64,000 bases of DNA from Xenopus tropicalis (GCF_000004195.4 NC_030678.2:138323047-138387046), one strand, 5' to 3'; positions 1 to 10,003 are shown, counted from the first letter of the stretch. The notes: generated from the letters alone by a model not told the origin. Numbers and translations: made by a program.

Positions 1-123
1 TATTGTATGAAAAGTAAAAACATTGCGGCACCGGCAAAAATTATCATCAAATAAGAAATAATACAGCAAATAATTCACTCTTCCATTTAAAATGTTATTC
101 TTGAACCAACAAATGTATTTTTT

Positions 124-2199
124 TTTTAAAGGTTTATTTTTCTGAATTTGTAACAATACATAACAAAATACAACATAATACTTAATAAAGCAGGTTACAT
201 AATGAAGCAAGAGTTTGGTACATTTATTTCACATTTCCAACATTTTTACTCATTATTGTGAGATTGAGTCTGGCCTTAGTCTTTGGCATTAAGTTGAGGA
301 TGGCCCCTGTCAGTTGTTTGGGGGTCCGTTGGACTCGCACCACATGCCCCAAATTTTTTCAAATTTCCCGTGTGCCCCTCTAGTTTCATAGGTGAGTTTT
401 ATAAGAGGTAAGGCAGTGTTAATGAGCTGGTACCAGAGTTCGAGTGTCGGAACACTGTTGCCCATCCACCTCATTATGATCGCTTTTTTGGCGTAAAATG
501 TAAGGGACCTAAACGTTGTCCTAGCTGCATTAGTGGGGAGTATGTCTTCCACCGTGCCTAGAAGGCAAGTTATTTGATTAAGCACATTAGGTAGCGCTAG
601 TTCTGTTTCAATGGTGTTCATCACTGTGGACCAGAACTGCGCAATGGGGGGGCAGCTCCATATTAGATGGAGGAAGTCTGCTTGGGGGGCTTTGCACCTT
701 GGGCAGCAGTCATTAGGTATTTTACCAAACTTGTGAAGTTTGTTAGGAGTAATGTACAATTGGTGTAATACCTTGTATTGGATCAGCCTGTCCCGTAGTG
801 AAATTAAGAACTCATAGCAGCTATCTGTGGCTTCCTCCCATTGTTCTGTCGTTAGGTTAGGGATTGAGGAGGTCCACAGTGTACGGGCCCGTTCGAATGG
901 TTTAACATTGGATTCCAAAAGGTGTGCGTACAGTCTGGATAGGAGTTTGGGGGCTGTAGGTTGGTGTAGCGTTGTTTCTAGGTTCAGTGTAACCAGTGAC
1001 GGGGTGAGGGTTTGAAACTGGGCCTGGAAGGCATGTCTAAGTTGCAAGTATCTAAATAGATGCAGCTGTACCTGAGGTTCTTTGCTTTGCAGTTCTTGAT
1101 GTGTAGGGAAGTATGCACCTTGTATTAGGTCTCCCAATTTTTTTATCCCGAGTCTTGGCCAGACTATAAAGTCAGGTAGGTTCTTGAGGTGGGGGAGCAG
1201 TGAATTTCCCCATAGAGGCATGTAGGGGGATAGGTGGGGTGGTGAGTGGCCCAGGAGTTTAAGTGCCGTTACCCAGGCTTTGTGAGGGGTCTTAAGGGAG
1301 TCTGGGAGGGGTCCCCCATCGGTAATATGCCTGTAGGGAGAGTTACACAAGCCTTCTATGGAGTCAAGAAGGGAGGCGTGTAGAGCCGTGTTGGGGTTGT
1401 ATGGGTTGGGGCAGAATTGCCACTGCAGGTATGATATTTGGGAGGCCAGGTAGTATAGAAAGAAATGAGGGAGAGCTAGGCCTCCTTGTTGAAGCGGGGC
1501 CGCTAGTCTTTGCCACGAGATACGCGGCGTTTTGTTTGCCCATATATATGGTATTATTATGGTATTGAGTTTGCGGAACAGTGCGCGTGGAAGGGGATAT
1601 GGCGTGGCATGAAAAACGTACAGAAGTTTAGGGAGGAAGACCATTTTGAGGAGATTGATGCGCCCCCAAAGTGTGAGTGGTAATTTCACCCAGGTTTTGA
1701 GCGTTGAGGCCAGTCGATCCATCAATGGGTCAAGGTTCAGTTTAGTGAACTGTGTGGGGTCTGAGTGAATCCATATCCCCAGATATTTAAAGGATTGGAC
1801 CCATTGTAATTGCATCCCAGGTGGAAGAGGGACCGGCGGTATGTGGTCTAGGGCATATACTTGGGATTTGTCCCAGTTGATTCTGAGACTGGAGAAGTTG
1901 CCAAAGTTTTGAACCTCTTTGAGGAGCGCAGGAAGGGATTGGGCGGGGTTGGCTAAGTACACTAGGATATCGTCTGCAAATAGCGATACTTTTTCGGATA
2001 TATTAGCATATGTAAGACCTTGTATGGTGGGGGAATTTCGTATGAGTATGGCCAGGGGTTCGATGGCAAGAGCAAATAGGGTGGGAGAGAGAGGACAGCC
2101 TTGGCGTGTTCCTCGAGAGAGGTCAAAGGGTTCTGAGATGATGCCATTGACCCTAATTTTTGCTGTGGGGTTTCGGTATAGCAGTTGGACCCATTTGAT
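124..2199 (-). mobile_element. 5'-truncated L1-like LINE with 15-bp target duplication
   Basis: The element is antisense. Its poly(A) end is the T run at 118-127. The identical 15-mer ACAAATGTATTTTTT sits at 109-123 and 2200-2214 and is the target duplication. The second copy of the host repeat (around 57718) carries this site once, as an empty site. The insert is about 2.08 kb: a short 3' UTR (128-309) plus an open ORF2 C-terminus. Truncation inside the reverse transcriptase domain is typical of L1 retrotransposition. The perfect duplication and open frame suggest a fairly recent event. Confidence 0.92.
310..2199 (-). CDS. L1-like ORF2, C-terminal 629 residues (partial)
   Basis: This is the 3' part of a LINE ORF2 (endonuclease/reverse transcriptase), open without a stop from the truncation point at 2199 to TGA at 310. 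Visible reverse transcriptase motifs are RGTRQGCPLSPTLF near the start and the catalytic FADD at 1969-1980. They are followed by an L1-type thumb (FKYLGIWI) and a Cys-rich tail with C-P-R-C and H-L-I-W-S-C-P near the C-terminus. The endonuclease domain and fingers are missing because the copy is 5'-truncated, so it cannot act alone. The frame simply runs in from the truncated edge; no native start is present. Confidence 0.9.
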   Translation of the reverse strand: MKWVQLLYRNPTAKIRVNGIISEPFDLSRGTRQGCPLSPTLFALAIEPLAILIRNSPTIQGLTYANISEKVSLFADDILVYLANPAQSLPALLKEVQNFGNFSSLRINWDKSQVYALDHIPPVPLPPGMQLQWVQSFKYLGIWIHSDPTQFTKLNLDPLMDRLASTLKTWVKLPLTLWGRINLLKMVFLPKLLYVFHATPYPLPRALFRKLNTIIIPYIWANKTPRISWQRLAAPLQQGGLALPHFFLYYLASQISYLQWQFCPNPYNPNTALHASLLDSIEGLCNSPYRHITDGGPLPDSLKTPHKAWVTALKLLGHSPPHLSPYMPLWGNSLLPHLKNLPDFIVWPRLGIKKLGDLIQGAYFPTHQELQSKEPQVQLHLFRYLQLRHAFQAQFQTLTPSLVTLNLETTLHQPTAPKLLSRLYAHLLESNVKPFERARTLWTSSIPNLTTEQWEEATDSCYEFLISLRDRLIQYKVLHQLYITPNKLHKFGKIPNDCCPRCKAPQADFLHLIWSCPPIAQFWSTVMNTIETELALPNVLNQITCLLGTVEDILPTNAARTTFRSLTFYAKKAIIMRWMGNSVPTLELWYQLINTALPLIKLTYETRGAHGKFEKIWGMWCESNGPPNN

Positions 2200-2580
2200 A
2201 CAAATGTATTTTTTAGTTGTAATATTGGTGTGTAGGCGCCATCTCAGTGCATTGTGCCTGAGTCTGAGCTTTCAGAAGGAGCCAGCACTACACTTAATGC
2301 CCCACGGAGCGGTTCAGTCACCTGCCATACATAGATCTCAGCTATTGCAGGCAACTAATCTCTCCAAAATGCCTTTCCACCAGCAACAAAAGGACTCGCT
2401 GGTAGAAAGCTCTTCACAACGGTTTGGTTTTCATGCAACTTTTGAATTACCAAGTGATGCAATAGCCTTTTCAACAGCAACTGATATCTACTGGGAGTTG
2501 CTATCTTGCTACCCTCCCATTGTTCTGCTGATCGCCTGTTGGGGGGTGGATATCACTCCAACTTGCATCACAGCAGTTAA

Positions 2581-2919
2581 GGGCTCTGGCACACGGGGGA
2601 GATTAGTCGCCCGCGATAAAACTCCCTGTTCGCGGGCGACTAATCTCCCCGAGTTGCCTACCCCTGCCATCCCACCGGCGAACATGTAAGTCGCCGGCGG
2701 GATGGCAGACGCGGTGGCGCGATTTCGCGCAAATCGCCGAAAAAGACTCGCGAGTCTTTTTCGGCGATTCCCTGAAATTGCCCCGCCGCGTCTGCCATCC
2801 CGCCGGCGACTTACATGTTCGCCGGTGGGATGGCAGGGGTAGGCAACTCGGGGAGATTAGTCGCCCGCGAACAGGGAGTTTTATCGCGGGCGACTAATCT
2901 CCCCCGTGTGCCAGAGCCC
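2581..2919. mobile_element. GC-rich palindromic MITE (PIF/Harbinger-type), TSD TAA
   Basis: The ends are GGGCTCTGGCACACGG and CCGTGTGCCAGAGCCC, flanked by TAA at 2578-2580 and 2920-2922. The whole 339 bp is one large imperfect palindrome. Each arm holds a smaller hairpin built on GGAGATTAGTCGCCCGCG. A TWA target duplication fits the PIF/Harbinger superfamily. It codes for nothing. Sister copies are at 51131-51467, 51905-52106 and 21887-22030 (half). Confidence 0.85.
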
Positions 2920-3070
2920 TAAGTGTGACTGAAGTTTATCAGAGCGCAAGTCACATGGGAATGGAAGAATATGGCTAGCCCCATGTGAAATTTCTAAATA
3001 AAATATAAAAAAATCTGTTTGTGGTTTCTAAAAATAGATTTCAATGCAGGATTCTGCTGGGGAAGTTCTA

Positions 3071-3494
3071 TTAAAGGAACAGTAACACCAAAAAATGAAA
3101 GTGCATAAAAGTAACTAAAATATAATGTGCTGCTGCCCTGCACTGGTAAAAGTTGTGTGTTTACTTCAGAAAGTCTATATAACTTATATAAATAAGCTGC
3201 TATGTAGCCATGGGGGCAGCCATTCAAAGGAGAAAAGGCACAGGCACATAGCAGATAACAGATAAAACACTATTGTATTCTACAGAGCTTATCTGTTATC
3301 TGCTATGTAACCTGTGCCTTTTCTCCTTTTTTCCAGCTTGAATGGCTGCCCCCGTGGCTACACAGCAGCTTATTATATAAATTATAGTAGTGTTACTGTA
3401 GCAAACACACCAGTTTTACCAGTGCAGGGCAACAGTGCATTATATTTTTATTACTTTAAAGCTCTTTCATTTTTTAGTGTTACTGTTCCTTTAA
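3071..3494. mobile_element. TTAA-flanked foldback MITE (T2-like), copy 1
   Basis: It begins TTAAAGGAACAGTAACACCAAAAAATG and ends with the inverted form, TTTAGTGTTACTGTTCCTTTAA. TTAA at both ends is the target duplication. The two halves fold on each other around AGATAACAGATAAAACAC. The TTAAAGG ends and TTAA target match the Xenopus T2 miniature family (piggyBac-like). The paralogous repeat shows the unoccupied TTAA at 58206-58209. A second copy is at 26900-27295. Confidence 0.88.
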
Positions 3495-4072
3495 CAGATG
3501 TGTTTTGAAAAAAACATGTTTTCCCATAACAGTATTCCTTTAAATACCTTAACTAACACTGTCTTTGTCTACATAAATATAGAAAATTAATTTTTGTTGG
3601 AGGCAGGAAGGAGTTATTGGTGCTAAGTGCAACTATAGAAGTGCAAAAAGCGCATTTTGATGCAAGGACCTATTGTGAAAGTGGGTTTATGCACAAAAGA
3701 CTGTGAGGAACCACAAATTGTAATTCATTGTAAGGACGGAAGCAGTCTTCCTGATCCTGCCCAAGGCATAAATCAGTGGTGGCCAGGTGCACTGTGGGCA
3801 TTCTCATGCTGTCCCTGGAAGACTTGTTCAGGTATGCTATAGTGTTGTTGTTATTGTTGTGTAGATGCCCTATGTGCAGGTTACAATATATTGCACTGTA
3901 TGTGTCACGGTTTATCACCTAAGAGCAGATATCTCAGAGTCTTCTGGTTGAATGGATCTTCTACTCCACATCGAGGCTGCCTCATCTTATCTATGGTGTC
4001 CTCATCCAAGACGCCAGTTCCAGGTAAGTGTGTAGACAGCTGGAAAATACTACAAATACATAACAGATTTTA

Positions 4073-5675
4073 CAGTGGATTGCAAAAGTATTCGGCCCCC
4101 TTGAACTTTTCCATATTTTGTCACATTACAGCCACAAACATGAATCAATTTTATTGGAATTCCACGTGAAAGACCAATACAAAGTGGTGTACACGTGAGA
4201 AGTGGAACGAAAATCATACATGATTCCAAACATTTTTTACAAATAAATAAGTGCAAAGTGGGGTGTGCGTAATTATTCAGCCCCCTGAGTCAATACTTTG
4301 TAGAACCACCTTTTGCTGAAATTACAGCTGCCAGTCTTTTAGGGTATGTCTCTACCAGCTTTGCACATCTAGAGACTGAAATCCTTGCCCATTCTTCTTT
4401 GCAAAACAGCTCCAGCTCAGTCAGATTAGATGGACAGCGTTTGTGAACAGCAGTTTTCAGATCTTGCCACAGATTCTCGATTGGATTTAGATCTGGACTT
4501 TGACTGGGCCATTCTAACACATGGATATGTTTTGTTTTAAACCATTCCATTGTTGCCCTGGCTTTATGTTTAGGGCCGTTGTCCTGCTGTAAGGTGAACC
4601 TCCGCCCCAGTCTCAAGTCTTTTGCAGACTCCAAGAGGTTTTCTTCCAAGATTGCCCTGTATTTGGCTCCATCCATCTTCCCATCAACTCTGACCAGCTT
4701 CCCTGTCCCCGCTGAAGAGAAGCACCCCCAGAGCATGATGCTGCCGCCACCATATGTGACAGTGGGGATGGTGTGTTCAGAGTGATGTGCAGTGTTAGTT
4801 TTCCGCCACACATAGCGTTTTGCATTTTGGCCAAGTTCCATTTTGGTCTCATCTGACCAGAGCACCTTCTTCCACATGTTTGCTGTGTCCCCCACATGGC
4901 TTGTGGCAAACTGCAAACGGGACTTCTTATGGTTTTCTGTTAACAATGGCTTTCTTCTTGCCACTCTTCCATAAAGGCCAACTTTGTGCAGTGCACGACT
5001 AATAGTTGTCCTATGGACAGATTCCCCCACCTGAGCTGTAGATCTCTGCAGCTCGTCCAGAGTCACCATGGGCCTCTTGGCTGCATTTCTGATCAGCGCT
5101 CTCCTTGTTCGGCCTGTGAGTTTAGGTGGACGGCCTTGTCTTGGTAGGTTTACAGTTGTGCCATACTCCTTCCATTTCTGAATGATCGCTTAAACAGTGC
5201 TCCGTGGGATGTTCAAGGCTTTGGAAATCTTTTTGTAGCCTAAGCCTGCTTTAAATTTCTCAATAACTTTATCCCTGACCTGTCTGGTGTGTTCTTTGGA
5301 CTTCATGGTGTTGTTGCTCCCAATATTCTCTTAGACAACCTCTGAGGCCGTCACAGAGCAGCTGTATTTGTACTGACATTAGATTACACACAGGTGCACT
5401 CTATTTAGTCATTAGCACTCATCAGGCAATGTCTATGGGCAACTGACTGCACTCAGACCAAAGGGGGCTGAATAATTACGCACACCCCACTTTGCAGTTA
5501 TTTATTTGTAAAAAATGTTTGGAATCATGTATGATTTTCGTTCCACTTCTCACGTGTACACCACTTTGTATTGGTCTTTCACGTGGAATTCCAATAAAAT
5601 TGATTCATGTTTGTGGCTGTAATGTGACAAAATGTGGAAAAGTTCAAGGGGGCCGAATACTTTTGCAAGCCACTG
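4073..5675 (-). mobile_element. Tc1/mariner element with long IR/DR termini, copy 1
   Basis: It has terminal inverted repeats of about 210 bp starting CAGTGG(A/C)TTGCAAAAGTATTCGG, with TA duplications at 4071-4072 and 5676-5677. Each repeat holds two direct repeats: outer ones at 4073-4102 and 5644-5675, inner ones at about 4256-4286 and 5461-5492. All four presumed transposase-binding sites are therefore retained. The transposase inside is broken by one stop codon. Confidence 0.93.
4290..5306 (-). pseudogene. Tc1-type transposase, one premature stop
   Basis: The reading frame starts at ATG 5306-5304 and ends at TAG/TAA before 4290, 338 sense codons if read through. Codon 39 is TAA (plus-strand 5190-5192) where copy 2 at 29377 has CAA (Gln). 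A 3-base deletion also removes one Phe in the MEL(F)GQN stretch. The N-terminal paired-like helix-turn-helix, GRPPKLTGRTRR basic region, W-S-D-E-T, Q-D-N-G-P-K and N-P-I-E-N-L-W motifs of DD34E transposases are intact. As it stands it cannot make full-length enzyme. Confidence 0.9.
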
Positions 5676-5677
5676 TA

Positions 5678-6119
5678 TATAGAAATGAAAAACTGATTTA
5701 ATATATTGTTGTTCAATCTTAAAGGTAATATGTAAAGGCTGCAAGTAACTTTATTTAAATGAATTATGTCAGTGTTCTCAAGACAGAAGCCCTTTCTAGT
5801 CTGCCATAAAACCCATCCTAATTGCAACCAATGGCTCCATTCCTTGTATTAAAATATTACTGAAATCTCATTTCTTTTACAGCATTTCTACTATTAATGC
5901 CCGCATTATTGACTGAAAGTTACTACTGACATCCCTTTTCTCGTTGTGCCCTATAAAGAAATTTCAACCTACAAATAATGGGATTTTGCAAGGTCTGAGC
6001 AGAAAGAACAAATGTCATTGTTATTTTTGTTAAAAAGCATATCTAATTTCTTTAAAATCAGGCTTAAATAAGAAGAAAGGATTAATACGGCAAGGAAATG
6101 ACAAGCAGTAGGATTTTAC
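5678..6119 (-). other. mmp19 intron 2, unique part
   Basis: No exon, repeat end or RNA gene is visible here. I searched both strands for the metalloproteinase cysteine-switch exon (PRCG motif) and did not find it here or in 1-4072, so the next exon should lie beyond the left edge. Confidence 0.6.
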
Positions 6120-6208
6120 CGTAGCGCTTCCTGTACTTCCTCTGAGCTGAAGTCCTCAGTGTCGCTCTCCAGGGGCTTCTGTAGGTACCCAAACTGCTGT
6201 AGATATCT
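6120..6208 (-). CDS. mmp19: mmp19 coding exon 2 (propeptide)
   Basis: On the minus strand the acceptor ...TGTAACAG precedes 6208 and the donor GTAAAATC follows 6120. The 89 nt encode RYLQQFGYLQKPLES... to ...SSEEVQEALR, with the last Arg codon split after two bases. YLxxxGYLQKPLE followed by an acidic stretch and EALR is the first helix of the matrix metalloproteinase propeptide and is closest to MMP19 as I remember it. Phase joins exon 1 exactly (AAG|AGA). The propeptide keeps the zinc protease latent in the secretory pathway. The exon with the PRCG cysteine switch and the HExxH catalytic exons are not in the window. The neighbour pym1 gives the same order as human 12q13.2. Another secreted MMP is possible but less likely. 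Confidence 0.85.
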
Positions 6209-7817
6209 CTGTTACAGGGGGAAGGTTTGGAATGAGACAAGAACGAAACTGTATTTTTGTATAAAACAGAGGTAACTAATAATGTCCATAGGCTTGACAA
6301 ATACATGAACTGAAGGTGCCTCTAGCCAATCATTGGGGCAGAAATGTAAAGGACATTTAACCTCTTCACTCCAAGGGATATTTACTTAATGATCCTTATT
6401 ATCTTTCCTTTATAAAATGTCAGCATATTACAAGAGCTGTACAATATATTATACCACTAAAATAAAGTTCAAATAAGAATGGGATTAGTTATTATACCTA
6501 GGTACAACAGATCCCCCAGATGTTACAGTCATACTGATAACACATGGCTCTGTATAACAGGTATAAAAGGTGGGGGGAGCTTGGAGCATATGTACATTTG
6601 GCTTCTTTGCAATTGATAGATCTGTGTATAGATTAATACTGGATCACACAGAGCATTACAAATGCATGGTGGTCAAAGCATGTGTTACTCACGGCAAGTT
6701 GCTTCCCATTGCCCTGCACCCAAAATTATCCCCAGAAAAATCTCAAGTTATAGCTTCTAATTCTTAAGGAGTCCTGCTGTACAAATATGGCAGCCCCCTC
6801 ATAGAGGAACAGGGGAGAATCAGGCAAATAATCTTAGGGAAAAATTATAAAGCTTATACGAAGACAATGTTATAATGTAAAAAGACAAAAAAGTTACATT
6901 TTTGGTATCAGTATCTTGTTAAATGTTTCACCTGCTGTACCATAATCTGCCTATCAATCTATCTTAGTTATCTTTCAAAATTTACAGTGAAATCATCTGA
7001 TTTTTTACCCTGAATTGCTTGTAGAAGTGGGGGGCTCCCTGCTCTGTAGCTCAGAGAGTGGGCTTTGATATATGAAGCAGAGGTGGAGGGAATTCTGTGC
7101 CATGTAAGAGGAGCCAACATTGTGTAGGACATGAGTAGCCTGTTGTGTGGCGTGAATGTGAAGACGGTGCAGCGTGGGATACTGTGCTAGTCATATGCCA
7201 AAGAAGAATAATGGTGATAGCCTCAGCAGCAGGTAAAAGGTTATACTGGGAGAAGCACATGAGATCAGTGTGTTACTGCTCAACACTGTACTGCCCTGTG
7301 GGCGAAACTGTTTAAAAATGCTGCAACCCATCTCAGTGCTTATTACTGACAGGACACATGGATTCTATGGCTTTTTGTACATATTTAACTTTTAGATCAC
7401 CAGTGCCCCCATTTATCCCATTCACTTGCAGTAGTGATGCAAAACAAGCAAATTATTCTAGCTATAACTATATATTTGTCTCCCAGGTGCCTTCAATGTT
7501 CCCCTACAAGCAAGGTGTTCTGATAGGCCATACATCCAGCAGTATACGGAAGAGTCAGCTCATGCTTTTGCTAAGTATATATATATATGTATATTATATA
7601 TATAGCATGGCATCTACATGCTATAGGCTTCTTTAAAAAATATTTATACAGCAAGATCTGAGTTGAGTTATGCGGTATCATTCATATGTGACCTTTAGAT
7701 ATATAATGAACATGTGGCCCCTCTTACCATACAATGCAAGACATCATGTATGGGACTTTCTTTCCATTTCTTTAGGGTGATTGTCTTTCTCTAGGAAGAA
7801 AGTTGCAGAAGACTTAC
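6209..7817 (-). other. mmp19 intron 1
   Basis: The 1.6 kb intron is bounded by GTAAGT (7817 downward) and ...AACAG (to 6209). It is mostly unique sequence with a short TA-rich tract at about 7576-7606. I see no repeat ends or RNA genes in it. Confidence 0.75.
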
Positions 7818-7913
7818 CTTGGCCTCCTCCCCAGAGCTGGGTTCAATGTGCATTGCATAGACAAAGAATGGCAAAGTCCCAAGCAGTAGAAACAGCAGCA
7901 TCCTGTAGCTCAT
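7818..7913 (-). CDS. mmp19: mmp19 coding exon 1 (signal peptide)
   Basis: Ninety-six nt encode 32 residues. They include a hydrophobic signal sequence (MLLFLLLGTLPFFVYA) and a short acidic linker ending EEAK before the donor GTAAGT. Two in-frame ATGs exist, at 7913 and 7901. I give the upstream one; the second would remove only MSYR, and both have A at -3. Signal cleavage is likely after VYA. The exon ends in phase 0 and joins exon 2 in frame. The product would be a secreted zinc endopeptidase acting on extracellular matrix, if the rest of the gene off the left edge is intact. Confidence 0.85.
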
Positions 7914-7979
7914 TGTATGTAGGATATCCCAGCTGTTTGCTTTCCTTGAGGGCTGTTACGGTGGATTCCCCCTCTCCAG

Positions 7980-8007
7980 GCTTTAAGAGCACTGCCAGAA
8001 TGACTCA
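7980..8007 (-). promoter_or_regulatory. Probable mmp19 core promoter with AP-1 site
   Basis: TGACTCA at 8001-8007 is a perfect AP-1 site about 90 bp upstream of the start codon. A TATA-like CTTAAAG lies just downstream at about 7981-7987 (minus strand). Proximal AP-1 sites are a hallmark of inducible metalloproteinase promoters. Here the AP-1 to TATA spacing is shorter than the usual 40 bp or so, so the TATA assignment is tentative. Confidence 0.5.
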
Positions 8008-8332
8008 CGCACTCGCCTTCCTCCCACCACTCCTTCCCCCCTGAATCTTGAGAAACAGTAATGGAATGCTGTGTGTTAACTCTCTGCTGCAGACTCAGCA
8101 TGAATAATTTGGGGAAGCAGTGAAAATGCCAGAATTTAATCAAGTACCAATAACAGATTCCTGTTTGTGACGAGGATTGCAGCAGGACCGACGGAACACA
8201 GCAGAAGTTATAAAACCCAAAGTAATGCAAAGAAAATTGTGTGGTTTTCCTACTTCTAGGGTAGCTTTAAAGGAAAAACACAACTTGGAAAGCAAGGGAC
8301 ACAGAATCATTTACTTTTATTATAAAAGAAAA

Positions 8333-8630
8333 TATAGGCATGGGATCCGTTATCTGGAATCCTGTTAACCAAGAGCTGAATTATAAGAAGTTCATCTCTC
8401 ATAGACTGCATTTTAGACAATTCACTTTCTAAAAATATTTCTTTTTCCCTGTGATAATAAAACAGTACCTTGTACTTGATCCCAACTAAATTAATCCTTA
8501 TTGGTTGGGTTTATGTAATGTTTAAATTATTGTTTAGTAGACAAAGTATTGAGATACAAATTACAGAAAGACCCCTTACCTGGAAAACCCCAGGGCCCGA
8601 GCATTCTGGATAACTGGTTCCATACCTGTA
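8333..8630. mobile_element. Palindromic MITE, CAGGTATGGGA-type, copy 1
   Basis: The ends are TATAGGCATGGGATCCGTTATC and GGTTCCATACCTGTA, with an AT-rich centre containing TTGTACTTGATCCCAACTAA. Four copies occur in the window (here, 9661-10003, 31454-31781, and a partial at 56328-56490). The 31454 copy has TA on both sides. It is noncoding. Confidence 0.75.
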
Positions 8631-9069
8631 CTTGAATCAAACAATAAGAAAGTCTGTGTCTATATACTGTAGTATTGGCCTATAAACAGCAATAGTGTTT
8701 CATTTATGAGCAGGTAGGAGGTAAATCCACAATTGATATTCTTATTTGCTCAGTGCATGGCTGTCAACATTTCAGAATCAAAGGATCAACTCATCCCTGA
8801 CCAGTTACATCCCTGAATGCCCCTGACCCACCCCAAACTCCACCTACTCTCAAATAATCCCAACCTCCTCCTGGGGTTATTGATACAGAGCTGTCTGCCT
8901 CCATTAGGACCATTGTCGGTATGTCAATGAATTCTGCACGAGGCACCAACTTGGGGATAATTTTGGACCAGGCCACCTGAGCTTACACTTTTCACCATTG
9001 TTCCCATCATGAATGATCAGGCCAGAAAAGGATGCCTGGGGTCATTTCAGCATTCCCTTAGCTATGAAA
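8631..9069. other. Intergenic, nothing recognised
   Basis: This is unique-looking DNA between the mmp19 promoter and a possible LINE fragment. I see no open frame, tRNA fold or repeat end that I can support. Confidence 0.5.
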
Positions 9070-9370
9070 TGAAGCCTCTTCTACTTTGGGCCACCAATGT
9101 GCTTTTGGGGAGATTCTGAAGCTGCTCTAGCTGTCTGGTATATCTATGAATCCAGGAGCCTCCTCCTATTATGCCACTATTCCCTCTGTCACAGTTATAC
9201 AGGCCATCCAAAAATCCAAGAAATTGGCCTGGGGTCCCTCTGAGGCTTGGTGTCCTTGGATTCCACTTTGGGGCAAAGAAAAATTCCGTGCCCTATGGGG
9301 TGCCTGGCTACATTTACAGAATGCCGGGTTGCAACCGTTATTTACTCTGATTCATTACAATTGGTACCTT
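9070..9370 (+). pseudogene. Possible degraded L1-like ORF2 fragment
   Basis: The frame beginning near 9146 contains W-C-P-W-I-P-L-W-G-K followed by a hydrophobic stretch. This resembles the 'PLWGN' segment of the L1 ORF2 C-terminal region at 310-2199. Neither end nor a target duplication is visible. It could be chance similarity. Confidence 0.35.
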
Positions 9371-9660
9371 AGCTTCACTTCTCTTCCTCTTCCCTTTTAC
9401 TTTCTCATTTTTGTCTTTGTACTTGTATGTAGAGATTCCTTAACTGTTATTTGAAATTGGAATTGGCTGAAACAGAATCCTTACAGGGACACTTTAAACC
9501 TATATAAACTTTTTCTCAGCAGAGAAAATAAAGAGAATTTAGCCTGAAAATATTTCTATTTTTCCAAAGTGAAGGATTTTGTGCTTTCCTACTCTGCTAA
9601 ACCAATATCACCAGTGCTCAGGGCCTTTCTCTGAAATCACTCTAAAGATTGCTCCTTTGT

Positions 9661-10003
9661 ATACAGATCCCATGATCTGTTATTTGGAATGCTTGTGACC
9701 TGGGGTTTTCTGGATAAGGGATCTTTCAGCAATTTTGATCTCCATCCCTTACATGTATTAAAAAATCATTTAGACATTAAACAAACCAAGTAGGATTGTT
9801 TTGCCTCCAATAATGGGCACCTTGTACTTGAGCTTAGTTGGGATCGAGCACAAGGTACTGTTTTATTATTACAGGGGAAAAAAAAGATATATATTTTTTT
9901 AAATTTGAATTATTTAGTTAAAAGGGAGTCTATGGGAGGAGGCCTTTCCGTAATTCAGAACTTTCTGGATAACAGGTTTCTGCATAATAAATTGCATACC
10001 TAT
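9661..10003. mobile_element. Palindromic MITE, CAGGTATGGGA-type, copy 2 (inverted, diverged)
   Basis: It starts ACAGATCCCATGATCTGTTATTTGGAA and ends TTGCATACCTATA. Internal landmarks (TTAGTTGGGATCGAGCACAAGG, GGGAGTCTATGGGAGG) are the reverse of those in the 8333 copy. It is more diverged than the other copies, so older. Confidence 0.7.

Larger units (their letters stand above)
1..3540 (+). repeat. Interspersed repeat 'A', copy 1, split by three later insertions
   Basis: Segments 1-108, 2215-2577, 2923-3070 and 3495-3537 line up in order with the repeat at 57660-58260. Shared landmarks are the stretch after AAATGTATTTTT, the 'GTGTAGGCGCCATCTCAG' block, the 'GATATCTACTGGGAG' block and the end GTATTCCTTTAA. 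Removing an L1 (124-2199), a palindromic element (2581-2919) and a TTAA element (about 3071-3494) restores one repeat. The family looks abundant in frogs from memory, but I cannot name it. It contains no gene and lies in mmp19 intron 2. Confidence 0.75.

Noticed and set aside
1919..2689. 256-codon plus-strand open frame
   Set aside because: It is the antisense of the L1 ORF2 running into repeat A; no independent coding signs.
3670..3918. Minus-strand frame with M-R-M-P, considered as the mmp19 cysteine-switch exon
   Set aside because: It lacks the PRCG motif, acceptor phase and any further propeptide similarity.
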